Below are positions 46,376 to 57,798 of a stretch of DNA of 64,000 nt, piece by piece; the first letter of the stretch is position 1; each line of letters starts with the position of its first letter. The stretch covers positions 145,870 through 209,869 of the forward strand of contig SKCR01035577.1 in assembly GCA_019454045.1 (NCBI GenBank), given 5' to 3'. The notes under the pieces were generated by a model that saw only the letters and a program-made list of their open reading frames with translations, was not told where the DNA came from and did not search any database. The translations under genes and the position numbers were made by a program. This DNA comes from Zanthoxylum bungeanum (Eukaryota > Streptophyta > Magnoliopsida > Sapindales > Rutaceae).

Positions 46376-47040
46376 TTTGCAACTTTTTCCTTTTCTTCAA
46401 AACCTGCGAACAAAAACAAAACAAAAAATGCGTGTATGTGACGTGTATGCATGCATGTATGAATGTGTTTCCTATTCCGATGGGTTAGGTCTTCCTTATG
46501 CTCTTCGGTGCTTCTTGCCTACAAAAGTCTTTGGTCGCCCCCTGGGTCTGCTTGCAATTTCCTTCTGCCAGTTCTCTTCTGGTGATTGGTTGGTTCTCTT
46601 TTGTATCATGGCTCAAGATCTCGTTGTTTCCCTTATTTGCGGGGTGGTAGACTGGTCGCCCCCAGTCTTGATTTAGCTTTCTGCTCTTTGCTGCTTGTAA
46701 TAGGTCAAGGTGAACCACGTGATGTGGCATTCCATATCATCATACTATATCACATTCTACGAAATAGTCCCAATAGTTACACATATTATTGCCCTAAAAG
46801 AATGCTCAGTAATGAAACCAGAGAACCTTCAAAACATTCAACGCAACTCAAATCCAAGTCTTTGAATAAATGATCTAAGCCAGACTCAAAGTATGTGTGT
46901 GCAAAGGTTCTTTTGCAGATTCATCTCTAGGTGAGCCAACTCAATGATTTCGTCAAAAAATTGGGATCGATGGGTCAAACCAACCTAGATGTCTCAATTA
47001 TGCCTGCAGTTGCTTTTCTGTGCTCAATGTGGTATGGTTT
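46376..47040 (-). other. TAT2 conserved block after the arrays; possible coding remnant
   Basis: 46440-46700 is homologous to 61665-61915 of TAT3. On the minus strand both keep related words (HPANKG, KENQPITRRE or similar, QGATKDFCR or PKGATKDFCR), though TAT3 has stops. I do not recognise the domain. It may be a remnant of an ancestral reading frame or merely a conserved RNA segment. TAT1 retains only its outer edge (6720-6800). Confidence 0.45.
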
Positions 47041-47145
47041 TCTGTCTCTTTTTTCTCTTTCTTTTTTCTTTTCATTTTGAACTTCTTTTTTTCTTTTCTT
47101 TTCTTTTTCTTCTTTTTTTCTTTCTTTCTTTTTTCTTTTCAACAC
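47041..47145. repeat. TAT2 polypyrimidine (C)T-rich tract
   Basis: About 100 bases of T with scattered C (TTTTCTTTTC). TAT3 has the equivalent at 62530-62618. On the sense (minus) strand it is a purine-rich A/G tract. Confidence 0.85.
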
Positions 47146-47540
47146 ACCTACCCTTTAAGGTAGCATTTCTCCTCATGACGGCCCTAATACTCACCCATGG
47201 GTAGCTTCACGCTTATTGGTTATATGTGGTTCAATTATTTTCTTTAGAGACTTTTCTTTTATTTTCAACCATACCACACATCATAACATTAGCAAATCAA
47301 GATAGACATCTAAGCAAACGGTCATTCACCGACTTAAAATTTCTTCAACTAGTCACCTTGTCAACTACTCAGGTTTTCACCGCTAAAAACCTATAGTGAA
47401 GTGCTTACGAGTCTAACATAAATCAATCACTCAAAGTATCAGATAAAAGCACATCAATAGTTTATCGTTTCTAAAATTTCACCATAAAGCAAACGATTTC
47501 ATCATTGGACTTATGTCTAACTATCAAGGAATAAAAACAA
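47146..47540 (-). other. TAT2/TAT3 conserved noncoding block
   Basis: Begins CACCTACCCTTTAAGGTAGC and includes ACCCATGGGTAGCTTCACGC. TAT3 62620-63025 matches with few changes. No conserved protein is apparent. TAT1 has gag in this interval instead. Confidence 0.6.
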
Positions 47541-47620
47541 ACAATTTTTTTTTTTTCTTTTTTTTTGTCTCTTTTTTCTTTTTTTTTTTTTTTTTTTTTT
47601 TTTTTCTCTTTTTTTTTGGC
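47541..47620. repeat. TAT2 poly-T tract
   Basis: About 80 bases of near-pure T with a few C and G. The shorter TAT3 equivalent is 63027-63046. The run length is assembly-sensitive. Confidence 0.85.
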
Positions 47621-48592
47621 CCACCATGGTCTTTCTATCATTGCCGTAAAATTTATGTTTCTCGACTTCCTTTTCCCGATATCCATGTTTGCTAAACTCT
47701 TCTTGACAAATCTTTTTTTTTTTCTCTAACCCAACGGATATCTATGATGGCTTTTAAGACACAGGGTTAACATGATGCATGTATGCATGAGATGCATGAG
47801 ATACGTGCGATGCATGGAATATATAAGTCGGCCTATTATCATTTTAAAGCATTCAATCATACTATTGCGCGATGCTTTTGCGATAACATGGCTAAACAAC
47901 TTCAAATGATAAAAGACCTAAACACAAGATGACCCATTGGCATTTCAAAAGCTTTTGGCCCAATTGCCATAAAGCACGAACTCGTCCCTGTTTAAATGGC
48001 CCAACAAGCCCATACCTCATGACAAAAAGTCCAACTGAATCCAAATGACGATGGTCCTATACGCAAGCATAAAGGAATAGTTTCTATTGGTCCTACAACT
48101 ACAGTTCATATGCGGGTTTATAGGGGTATAGACAAAGGCACACCGCTGACGAAGGATTGCCCAAAACTAGGACTTCTCACTCAAGGGTTCAAGCGACCAA
48201 GTGAGCACACCTTTTTTTATACCTTAAGGTACGTGCCAACGAGTTATGGTGCATGACTGACTGTCAAATGAATTTCCTATTGTAAATTCCCCAGAGGGAG
48301 GGTGGAGCGAACTCTCTTATATACCCAAGCCTCTTAGGCTCTTATCGCCTTGGTGACATGAATAAACAACGAGTCCTCCAAATTAGTAAATCACAGTAAG
48401 CTACGAGTAGATGATTATCTAGGTTACTTCACAGCTTTTCCTTATAGAAAGGTAGTGAATGAAGGAAGACACCAAACCATTACCAAGCTTTAATAATGCC
48501 TTTGATTAAACCCCCTCAACCTACTATAGACACAGTTAACTAAAGCACAAATCATAATCATTACAATACATTATTTCGGGGTCGATTCTCTT
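47621..48592 (-). other. TAT2 leader and deleted gag start
   Basis: Bases near 47725-47780 (CTAACCCAACGGATATCTATGATGG ... ACATGATGCATGTATGCATGAG in shorter form) match 8536-8600, the N-terminal gag codons of TAT1. The homology stops there and gag is absent. The rest (47780-48592) is leader collinear with TAT1 8600-9452. Confidence 0.7.
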
Positions 48593-48610
48593 TCCCCAGT
48601 AGAGTCGCCA
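48593..48610 (-). other. TAT2 primer-binding site
   Basis: The minus strand reads TGGCGACTCTACTGGGGA, one base different from TAT1, three bases inside the LTR end. Confidence 0.75.
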
Positions 48611-48613
48611 GAC

Positions 48614-50893
48614 TGTAGGACACAGAAATCGACGACGCTGTTCCGGGCTCGCGGCCCGGTCGGGAGTACGGAGTAGCCCGCAGAGGACTAAACCAGAGAA
48701 ATAACATGCAGTCGCCACCCGGTGTGAACCGGGAAAATCATTTAAGGCCGCATTCACCCCTCGCAAGGGAAGACCTCAAACCGTTGGGTTCAGAATGGTC
48801 ACTTACTTATGCCACTTGTAATCAAATGATTTGTGCAATAACTTAACCGAATCTACGCAACATATATATCCAAGAATAACCTAGATCTAGTTCGCATTCA
48901 TGAAAGTAAATCCTACGTCTAAGTTTGCATGCTTTGAAAGTAAGTTATCATAACGGCAAACATACGATATCACACAATGGGCATGTTGAATTATCAAATA
49001 TAAAGAATAAATAACATCCTAAACATAAACGTAAATTAAATTCCTATTTCGAAAGAAAATAAATATAACATGCATAAAGAAACAACGTACTAATGGCTAA
49101 ATCATGCTTAAGGAATAGATAACATACTAGCAACCTAATCATGCTCGAATACAAGGTTGGATGAAACGAAGTACGTGTGTCTCTCAAGTGGTATGTGGCA
49201 TTGTATCCTGAATGCAAACCGCAATACCGTCCATTCGGATTCAGCTACGGAATTTACGTCCGGGTTTCCATCCGATATACCGCAAGAGAGAACACATATT
49301 CTGTTCATCCGGAAATCACATCATACACCAATCCAAAATACTCATATGAAATAAAGTACTAAAATAAATAAAAACAAAAGATAATAAATAAAAAAGGTGC
49401 CCTCAGGTCTAACCTCTTTAGTCGTCTATCGAAAGTGCGATATGCGATCGTCGGAAGGGTTGATACTCTGCAACTCCTCCGGTTCACTGGTTCAACATTT
49501 TCCTTCGTTGTTTCGCTGTTTGGGCTGCTGTTTTTACTCTGTTTTACAGTGTTTCTGGTCACGGTTTAGGCTTACTGTTTTGTGGTAATGCGGGACTGTT
49601 TTGGCTTACGGTTTGAGGGTTTTACTCGGCAGTTTTCTGGTGGTGTGCTGGGCAGTTTAGGGACTGTTTTTGCAATAAATCAGGGGATATTTCAGGGCAT
49701 TTTATGGAGGTCATATGCGGACAGAATAATGCAATTCAGGGTTATTTTCGGCAGTTTAAAGGTGCAGTTCATGCGTGATTGTGAGGCAGTCGCTGGTGTG
49801 TTTAGTGGCTTGTGCGTGAATGTGAAGGGGCTACATAAGTGAAGGGGCAGATGACTTATGTTTGAAGGGTGTGTGCTGTGGAGTGAGGGGCTTGTGCGTA
49901 GGGTTGCTGTGGCGTGAAGGGCAAAGATATGTGGTGATTGTGCGTTGAGTGTGCTAGGCGTGAGGGCAATGGGCTTATGCGTAGGGCTATTGGTTTGTTG
50001 AAGCAGTAACGTGAGGTAATGTGAGTGGAGGGTGCAAGTGGCGTGATGGTAGTGTACGTGAGGGGTACGTGAGGGAAGCAGCAATGTGTTTGTGAGTGAG
50101 GTTGAGGGGTGATTCGGTCAGGCTGAGTGAAGGGTTAGGCGTGAATTGCTGCTGAATATGGGGAGTGTGCCGAGTGAGAATGGGCTGGTGAATGGTACCG
50201 TGAGAGTCTCCAAGGTTTAGGGTTTAGTTCTTTTCGTTTGTTTTATTTTTTGTGAGTCTGAGCCAGGGATGCTAAGGTTGGGTTTGTGGTTCTTTTTATA
50301 GGAGAGGGTTGTGTTTATCCTTGTTTGAATAGGAAAGGGATTTGTGTAATTATGGGGGATATTTTTAATTAGTGTGGGATAAGGAAAAATCTTTTAATTA
50401 GGTAAGTGATTTGATTTGATTTGATTTGTTCTCTTTTGATTAAGGATATGATTTGATTTGTATCTTTTAATTAGGGAATGTAATTTAAGTGAATTAGGAA
50501 AGCTTTTGATGGGATTTGATTTGATTTGATTTAATTAGGGAATGTGATTTGATTTATTTTTAACATGTGTTTAATGAGTGATTTTGTTATTTTGGACATG
50601 TTTGGGCGTGATTTAGGTGATTTGGGTTTGGTTTGGTTTGGTGGGCTTGGTGTGTGGTTTGTTGATGTATAGGCTTGGTGTGTGACTTACGAGGGTTTTG
50701 GGCTAAGGATGTGTTTTAAAACAGAGGTCCAAAAAGCAAACCGAAGCTAAGCAAACGAATTTAGTCCAATAGGACATGAATTTCTGACTTTTCCCTTCCG
50801 ACGTCCGTTTCCCGCGACTTCCAAAACTTAAAGAGGAGTGTCTCCTTATGAGACTCATCATAGAGACTTATATGCAAAAATACAGTGCCCACA
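48614..50893 (-). repeat. TAT2 5' LTR, 2280 bp
   Basis: Plus-strand ends TGTAGGACACAG and ACAGTGCCCACA. U5 hairpins at 48643-48659 and about 48718-48735. Minus-strand TATA at 50293-50300. Confidence 0.9.
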
Positions 50894-50898
50894 CCCAC

Positions 50899-52001
50899 AT
50901 AAAAGTTGATTACAACTTTTATTAATTACAAATTACCTAAGTTTTGCTATAAATAGCAAACTTTAGGAATGTTTTAATTAAGCAATGTAAAAGCTTGAGA
51001 AAACTAAGTACAAGTAAATTCTTAGAGAAATTACCTAAGTTAGAGAAATGTTTAGAGAAGCTTGTGAGGTCTCTACAATATTTCATCTAGTTGAAATCAA
51101 GATTGGATCTTGGAGTGAAGCTTGCAAACCTTGGAGGTTCTCCTACCATTTCAACAATGAGAAGAAGATTTGATCTTTGCATCAAGCTTGCTAGGTAAGT
51201 TTGAACTTCTCTTAAGTCATGTTCTTTTATGTATTGAATGCATGATCACATAACTTAATGTTGAAATAAGGCTAATAAATTGTGTTAGGATGCTTTGGAA
51301 GTATAAACACAATATGTTTGTTATTAGGTCAAACTATTTATGTTAGACATAAACATAAAATTAGAGTTTGGACTCTAGATTAAAGCTTAAAGCTATGACT
51401 ACCATTCTACAATTACTTGACCACATTTGGATGACCTAGAATTGTTCACGAGATATTTCTTAATGGGATTCTAATTTGGTTTTTCTATTGGATTCAAAAT
51501 TTATGCAAGTACGTATTTAGAATAAATTTATATTTTTGTAAAAATATTTGATATTTTGAAAAACTTGAATTTTATTCTATAACATGTGTTGATGTTGGTT
51601 TTGATGTTAAAAAATTAATTTTAGGAGTTTTTGAAGTGTTTAGGAAGACCGGAAGAAATTAGGGTAATAGACCCTAATTCTTTCAGGTCACTGGAAAGTG
51701 AGCTGAAGGAAATTAAAAGAACAAGCAATGACACAAAAAAAAATCTATGGAAGTGCGCGCACAGGGCGCACGTGCACTGTAGCACTCCCCTGCACACGTG
51801 TCGCAATGATTTTTATTTTCGCTCTTTCTTAAGCTTCCGGATTCCGATTCAGTCCCGGGTTTTTTCTATACACTCGTAATGGAATATAATATTTCATTAA
51901 ATATTTTAAAATTACACCAATGCTTGGTATCCATGGGTTAGACCTATTTTCGCTATGCCGGGCACCGATCTGACCTTAGGGGTTCCACATCTGCCCCAAT
52001 A
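50899..52001 (+). repeat. COP-B 3' LTR, last piece
   Basis: Resumes after CCCAC with ATAAAAGTTGATTAC, matching 25001 onward of the 5' LTR, and contains the TATA box (50948-50955). It ends CTGCCCCAATA where the 5' LTR ends CTGCCCCAACA, a C-to-T change in the terminal CA. CTTGA (52002-52006) is the candidate target duplication. Confidence 0.82.
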
Positions 52002-52800
52002 CTTGATGAATAAGATATTCAGACATTACCTAGAGAAAGTTTTCATTGTGTTTATCGATGACATCTTGAAGTATTCTAGTAGCGAAGATGAGCACAAAGA
52101 GCATCTAAGAATGGTTTTGCAGACCTTGAGGGAGAAGTATTTGTATGCCAAGTTTAGCAAGTGTGAGTTTTGGCTTGACATAATTATATTATTGGGCTAT
52201 GTCATTTCAGCGAATGGTGTTTTTGTAGATCCCAATAAGATAGAAGTAGTGGTTAATTGGGAACTTCCCACCAATCGAATCGAGATATAGAGTTTCTTGG
52301 GATTAGAAGGCTATTACCGACGATTTGTTCATGGATTCTCCATCATTGCAGCACTGTTGATGAAGCTTTTGAAGAAGAATGCAAAATTTGAGTGGACTGA
52401 AGAGTTTTAGAAAATATTTGATAAGCTTAAAGAGTGTTTGACAACTACTATAGTTCTTACCCTTTTGTTAGACAGTGGTATATATTTGATCTACAATGAT
52501 TCCTCGAGAAGAGGTTTAGGCTGTGTATTGATGCCGCATGAGAAAATGATATCTTATACTTTTCGGTAGCTTAGGCCTCATGAATTGAATTATCCTACTA
52601 ATGAATTAGAGTTACATGCAATAGTGTTCGTATTAAAGATTTGGAGACATTACTTATATGAAGAAAAATGTCAAATCTTCATGGATCATAAGAATCTCAA
52701 GTATCTAATCACGTAGAATGAGTTGAATATTAGACAGAGACGATGGATCGAGCTATTGAACGATTATGATTGTACTATTGACTATCACCCATGAAAGACT
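52002..52800 (+). pseudogene. pol: GYP: Ty3/gypsy RT-RNase H fragment
   Basis: Internal fragment of a gypsy pol. RT words: [20 protein letters not shown] with the FIDD catalytic pair intact (about 52047-52058), [21 protein letters not shown] and [17 protein letters not shown]. RNase H words: [60 protein letters not shown] and RQRRWIELLNDYDCTIDYHP. Stops interrupt it (TAG about 52288, 52408, 52567, 52715). The sequence style is that of a chromovirus/Tekay-like element. It starts at the COP-B LTR end and stops at the COP-E1 LTR start, so both appear to have landed in this old gypsy copy. Its 5' part should lie left of the window and its 3' part right of it. Confidence 0.85.
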
Positions 52801-55596
52801 TGATAGGGTTGGTGCTCTAAGCGCCAATCCGGATAGTATTTATGTCCGATTCATGAATACAAGCAATACATTTTTCCATAATATTACTAATTTAAATGGT
52901 AGCACCTCTTATCTTTTATATACGTATTCGATCTAATTTCAATTAGATTGATTAGATTGAAACTAAATCTGGTTTAGTGATATGTATATATATTAGACAA
53001 AGACCCTAGGATTTACAACGTAGTGCGCAGTTACAACATAGTTTGTAATTGATATTGGGAAGTGTCACTATAAGTTATATATCCTTAAATTAAGTTCCTG
53101 GTCAAGATTTGCTAACACGGGTCGGTTAGTAAAATCCGCTGAGACCAGTACATGTCGTATATCGGACTTGGTCCGATGGTTTATCCCAATGAACCATGAG
53201 TCTTGGGAGATTTATATAGACGTGTAGGTGTTTATTTGATAAACACCGAACGACTCACTGAAGATTTCCTAATATAGGGTACACCAACGTCAATAGGAAT
53301 CTTCTCGGGTTGAGTAGCATAGTGATTCTTTGACTTGAGATACCACTCTGGATATATGAGTTATCCTCCATACTTAGATGGCAGTCACGTCACCGATCTA
53401 TTTAGATCAGACCTCCGCCTGTTCGTTGGGTGTGGACTCATGCTCATGATATCCTGTGAGTATCAAGAAAGGATCCGTCGGTTATGTGTACAGAGCATAG
53501 GTAGTCCATATGTGATTAGCAATCTGTTAAATCTATGGCCATAGTATACTTCGGAAGTGAGTTCCGAATGTTATTTAGAGATTTCTAATAGATACGTCGA
53601 TGAGATTATTCCTATAGAGATTTGACGTTTATATCTATATCTCTGGGATAATCCGGATACCTTTGACGGAGGGATTATACGTATGCAGTGACCTCGACCT
53701 GTATGATTCAGCGAGTTTATCCGTGGTCGTCATGATTTACGGGTGGGTGAATTATGGACACGAAATTAGATTTCGTGACAGATATGCCTGAATTTAGGGA
53801 GTCTCACTAATGAAATATAATCGTAGAGCACTACGACAACTGTTATGAATAATACTGATTATTTATAACTCGTTTAACGATTAAACGAAAAATACATGCA
53901 ATCGGGACCTAACGGTCATTTCTGAATTAATGTGTATTTGTATTTAATACTTGATTTTATTAAATACACATTAATAAAATATCAAATTGTGATATTTGAT
54001 ATTTATCATTAATGTATGTATTTGTGATATTTAATGTAAATATAATACATATATTTAAGATATTTATATTTAATTATTTAATTGTTAGATAATTAAACTA
54101 ATTAATAAAATAAATATCTTTGATTTTTTTTTTCTTTTTAATGGCATGAAACCATTGGTCCATTTGTTTGATCACTTTATTAAAGAAAAGAGTTACTTTA
54201 TTAAAGCAAAATGTGGACTAATGATCTTGTTACAAAATAAAATAATTGTTATTATTATTTTTGGTTCCAAATTTTTGGCCATTAGGTTTTTGTTAACAAA
54301 AAATTGTTTTGTTTTCAAGAACAACACTTAGACAAGTTCAACAAAAAATTTACAAAGTGAGTTGAGAGAAAATTGAAGAAAGAAAGGAAAAATCAAAGCC
54401 AAAAATTTGGAATTTTTGTAAGTTTCTTACACTTTCTTCTACATAGAAAATGTTTCTATTATTCTTAACTTCAAATTGTGTTGTTAAGTTTGTTTCTCTA
54501 CTCTTTAAGTTTGTAATTAAATTTTTGGAAGCTTGTTTGAGGATGTTAAGCATGTATGATTAATTTATGAGCTTATTAGTGTAATTAAGCTTAATAAATT
54601 AATTAGAAATTAAAGTTACCATTCTAGAGTTAATTAGCCTTTCATAATTAACCTAGAATTGTTCTTGATTAATTTCATGATGGTGAGACTTGATTGGTGT
54701 GGTAATTGGATGATTAAAGTGTTGAATTTTGTCAATTTAATGTAAATTATCCAATTTGAGTAATTTGTGAAATTAAGGTTCTTAACCCATTCAAATTTTG
54801 GGCCTTTTCATATATATGATAAAATTTGATGTATATTTGATGTATGTCAAATTTGGGATTGATTGGATTTGATCTTGATGTGTTTTGAACAAATTGGGCC
54901 AAATTACAATTAATAAAAAATCTGGGCTGTTTTCGTAATTCTGGAAAAATCTGGGCAGTTTCGGAATTCTGGAAAAGTTTCTGGTTTATGTTGCAAATTG
55001 TATAAATTATTTTGGGATTGATTTGGAATCAATTAAATATGTATTTGACAATTTAAGGACCAAACTGATTAATTTGTAAAGTGTAGGGGTCTTATGGCAA
55101 TTAATGATAAATCTGATTTTTCAGATAAAAATTCAGTTTTTATTTATTGAGTAATTAAAATAAATTGATTTATTTTAATTTCTCATGGAAAATATTTATC
55201 GGAAATTATTTCAGAGTTAAAATATGCGAAAACGGTGAAAAACAGCGTTACCGGGTAACGGCTGCCCAAAAATTGAACTGGGCACTGTTCGGGCAGCCCA
55301 CGAACTGTCCAAATATTTTTGGGGCTGACCTGGGCAGTCCCCATTAGCATTGGTCGGTCGGTTCGGCCGGAAACACGTTTCATGCTATTTTACGGAAAAA
55401 TATTTTCGAAAAAGTTTCACGATGTTTCTACATTATTTATGTCCTTATATGATATCAAATAAATATGTTTAGGTGAAATATGAATGAATTATTAATATTG
55501 GATATTAAATAATTTATTTTTAAGTTTAAAATTTTAAACTACGATTTCGCCCGAATAACGCTTCTTCCGCTGCGCCTCCCTGATTTGACCCCAACA
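52801..55596 (+). repeat. COP-E1 5' LTR, 2796 bp
   Basis: Starts TGATAGGGTTGGTGCTC (family form TGTTGGGGTTGGTGC) and ends TTTGACCCCAACA. Shares its first kilobase with the solo LTR at 15792-18197 and, more distantly, with the COP-B LTR (ACATGTCGTATAT and TATAGACGTGT blocks near 53150-53230 versus 31122-31200). Confidence 0.85.
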
Positions 55597-55600
55597 AAAA

Positions 55601-55612
55601 TGGTATCAGAGC
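55601..55612 (+). other. COP-E1 primer-binding site (initiator Met tRNA)
   Basis: TGGTATCAGAGC, a perfect copia site, four bases after the LTR end. Confidence 0.9.
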
Positions 55613-56251
55613 GAGCCTGATCCTAGACACCCGATATGATTAGCCCTTTAAAATTCAATGTTTAATTTAATCATTACTTAATACATGCATGTGTTTATTT
55701 AATTTCATTAATTAAAGTAAAAACATCTTTTATTGGAAAATCCCTGTTTAAATAAGGTTTTAAGAAAGTGACTAGTATTAGGAATACTTGTTTCTTCATC
55801 CGCCTTGTCAATACAGATGAAAATATTTTCATGATGCTATGGCTGTAACGTGCCAAAGCTGTGCAGTTATGGTTGAAGGTAGTTCATTTGCGCCGGTAGA
55901 ACTTATATGATAAAAGACAAATTCAAGTGAAAGTGGAAATCTTGAACGTGCCAAAGCTGTCAGGATTACATTGGTAGCTTGAGTTTTTCATTGACAAGTT
56001 TAACCTTGATACGCCTCCTTGTGAACGTGCCAAAGCTGTCATAACGAGAAACGATCAGGACCGAACCCAAGAGTCACAGTGAGTGTGATTGACAATGAGT
56101 TGTCTACCTAATGAATATACGTAAGCGAGAACATGCCAAAGCTATGAGTCGAAATATATTCATAGGGTCTACTTCCCATTATGGAATTTGATTTAATTAT
56201 TGAATTCTCATTTCCGTTGGGGATTACAGTATTACGTAAAGTAGTGGGAGG
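55613..56251 (+). promoter_or_regulatory. COP-E1 leader with four GAACGTGCCAAAGCTGTC motifs
   Basis: Motif cores TGCCAAAGC start at 55851, 55949, 56028 and 56134 (spacings 98, 79, 106), followed 109 bases later by AGTGGGAGG (56243-56251). GTCTACCTAATGA (56102-56114) and TTACGTAAAGTAGTGGGAGG are identical in COP-B at 26652 and 26784, at corresponding distances. Confidence 0.7.
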
Positions 56252-57798
56252 CACTGCTAGGTTAAAAATCCTTAACTTCAGCGGTGTGTAATATTATGTA
56301 AATTGTCGCTTATGTTGTTCCTTATTCTATTAGTTTGATAGAACTAAACTTTTATCCACTGCATGCATATTATATATGTTTTCCGACTTCAATTATGGTT
56401 GCAGATTTCTAGAATAGGTTCTAGATTAGAATAGATATTGATATAATCTTTCTAGACAGAATAGTTTCTTATGCAGTAAAGATTGACATGAATTGGTTTG
56501 ACACGAATTGGATCATGTCTCGAGATTCTTCACTGACATTAAGAAAACCCCATTAGGTATTTGTTTATCTAATAATGACGTTTCTTGGCTTTAGTGACAT
56601 TCAGAGGTCACGTGTCAGACACTGTTTGTTTTTTGATTATTTGAAAATGTTGTAAATAATTTGAAAGTAAATAATAAAGTTAAAGAAAGAAGATGCGTAT
56701 AGTTGTGTATAGAAAATATTGATTTTCATAATAAGACAACTGTAGATATTGGATATCAGATCTCCCGTCTAGTTATTTAAAATATTGTTGAATGATTGTT
56801 TCGATATTTGATATCAGAACTTGTGACTATTTGATAGTTACTTGTTCTTTGTAAACAGTTGTTACATATTTTAAAACGACTAGTAGTGTCATTAACGAAT
56901 ATATAAACATTAAGAAAAGTATTTAGTTAAGTAAATAACTTAGAACATTATTTTATGAGATTTTATCACTTAAGTATTAGATGTTTATTCCATATGGTAA
57001 AAGATGGTATGATACCAGATCACACCACATATCCTTATCCATTTAACGAATATAGTATTCGGGAAGGTGACTAAATCTCATTTAACCAATGGCTGTCATT
57101 GGACCAGAAAATTTATTAAATTGATACATTGGATGTATGTAATTTAATGAATTGTAAATTGCTTAAGGTATTTTTCTTTACTTTGTAACTTAGTTAATGA
57201 ACTGTCCTGACTTAGTTACATATTTCTGATGAAACGCGGATATAATATTTTGACTGGTTCAAAGATATTTGATCTGAAGTTTTGAAAATTGTATCTTTAA
57301 AATTCATCGTGAGTTTTTGAATTGTTCAAAGATGTTTGATACGATCAAACATATGAATTAATGGCAATAAGTTCTAAGATTTTTCAAAGAATATAATTCT
57401 TACATCAATATTATTCTTCCACGATTCCATATTGATGGAATTGGTTAATAGAAGAAATAGGATCTTATATGATTTGATTCGTTTGATATTGAGTGTTACC
57501 GAATTAGTTTCAATACACTTGGGGTTATGCTCATGTAACACTAATTCATCATTTTAATTAATGTTCCATTAGTTTCTACAGTTACGTATATGATGTGTAT
57601 AAGTAGAAAATTCGAATCTTGAAATGTTTGAGATTTGAATCTATCTTTTTTATAATTGTTATATAATTGATATTACTTGCGCCTTGGAGGTACGAGTAGA
57701 AGTTTATCATTTATTTTATTTAATAGAATATTGTATTCTATTTGATAAAATATCTTTTCTACGATCTCGAGTAATAAAATTGTTTATTACTCAATGTG
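56252..57798 (+). other. COP-E1 interior without readable gag
   Basis: About 1.5 kb of AT-rich sequence where gag would be expected. I find no zinc knuckle, capsid or protease words in any frame. Either gag has decayed beyond recognition or the element is non-autonomous. Confidence 0.5.

Larger units (their letters stand above)
42095..50893 (-). mobile_element. TAT2: complete gag-less and pol-less TAT element, TSD CCCAC
   Basis: Perfect 5-bp duplication CCCAC (42090-42094 and 50894-50898); the empty site is visible in the COP-B 5' LTR near 24990-25000. LTRs 42095-44378 (3') and 48614-50893 (5') bracket a 4.2-kb interior with polypurine tract, tandem arrays, conserved noncoding blocks, polypyrimidine tracts, leader and PBS. 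There is no gag or pol. It is a typical LARD-like non-autonomous element needing all proteins in trans. The two LTRs differ at 14 positions in the first roughly 245 bases by eye, so it is not a very recent insertion. Confidence 0.9.
24159..52001 (+). mobile_element. COP-B: plus-strand copia element, interrupted by COP-M3 and TAT2
   Basis: In order: partial 5' LTR (24159-26127), iMet-type PBS, leader with phased motifs, gag, protease, integrase, RT, RNase H, and a 3' LTR in three pieces (30829-31422, 41325-42094, 50899-52001). The gene order PR-IN-RT-RH marks it as Ty1/copia. The pieces of the 3' LTR join exactly at the duplicated target sites of COP-M3 and TAT2. All ORFs carry stops or frameshifts. 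The first 446 bp of the 5' LTR are missing because COP-M2 sits there. The right end abuts a gypsy RT, so COP-B probably inserted into GYP. Confidence 0.88.
52801..57798 (+). mobile_element. COP-E1: plus-strand copia element, 5' part
   Basis: 5' LTR 52801-55596, perfect iMet PBS, leader with phased motifs, then AT-rich sequence with no readable gag, cut at 57799 by TAT3. The preceding pentamer AGACT (52796-52800) is the candidate target duplication in GYP. The remaining part should follow TAT3 beyond the window. Confidence 0.8.

Noticed and set aside
47041..47620. Phe- or Lys-rich ORFs over pyrimidine tracts.
   Set aside because: Homopolymer artefacts.
52002..52800. Possible domesticated gypsy RT gene, because the FIDD active site is intact.
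   Set aside because: Four or more in-frame stops, truncation at both ends by LTR junctions, and no promoter context.
53335..53544. Apparent ORF shared in reverse with 17554-17736.
   Set aside because: Shared because both lie in COP-E LTRs; the strands and frames are not consistent with coding.
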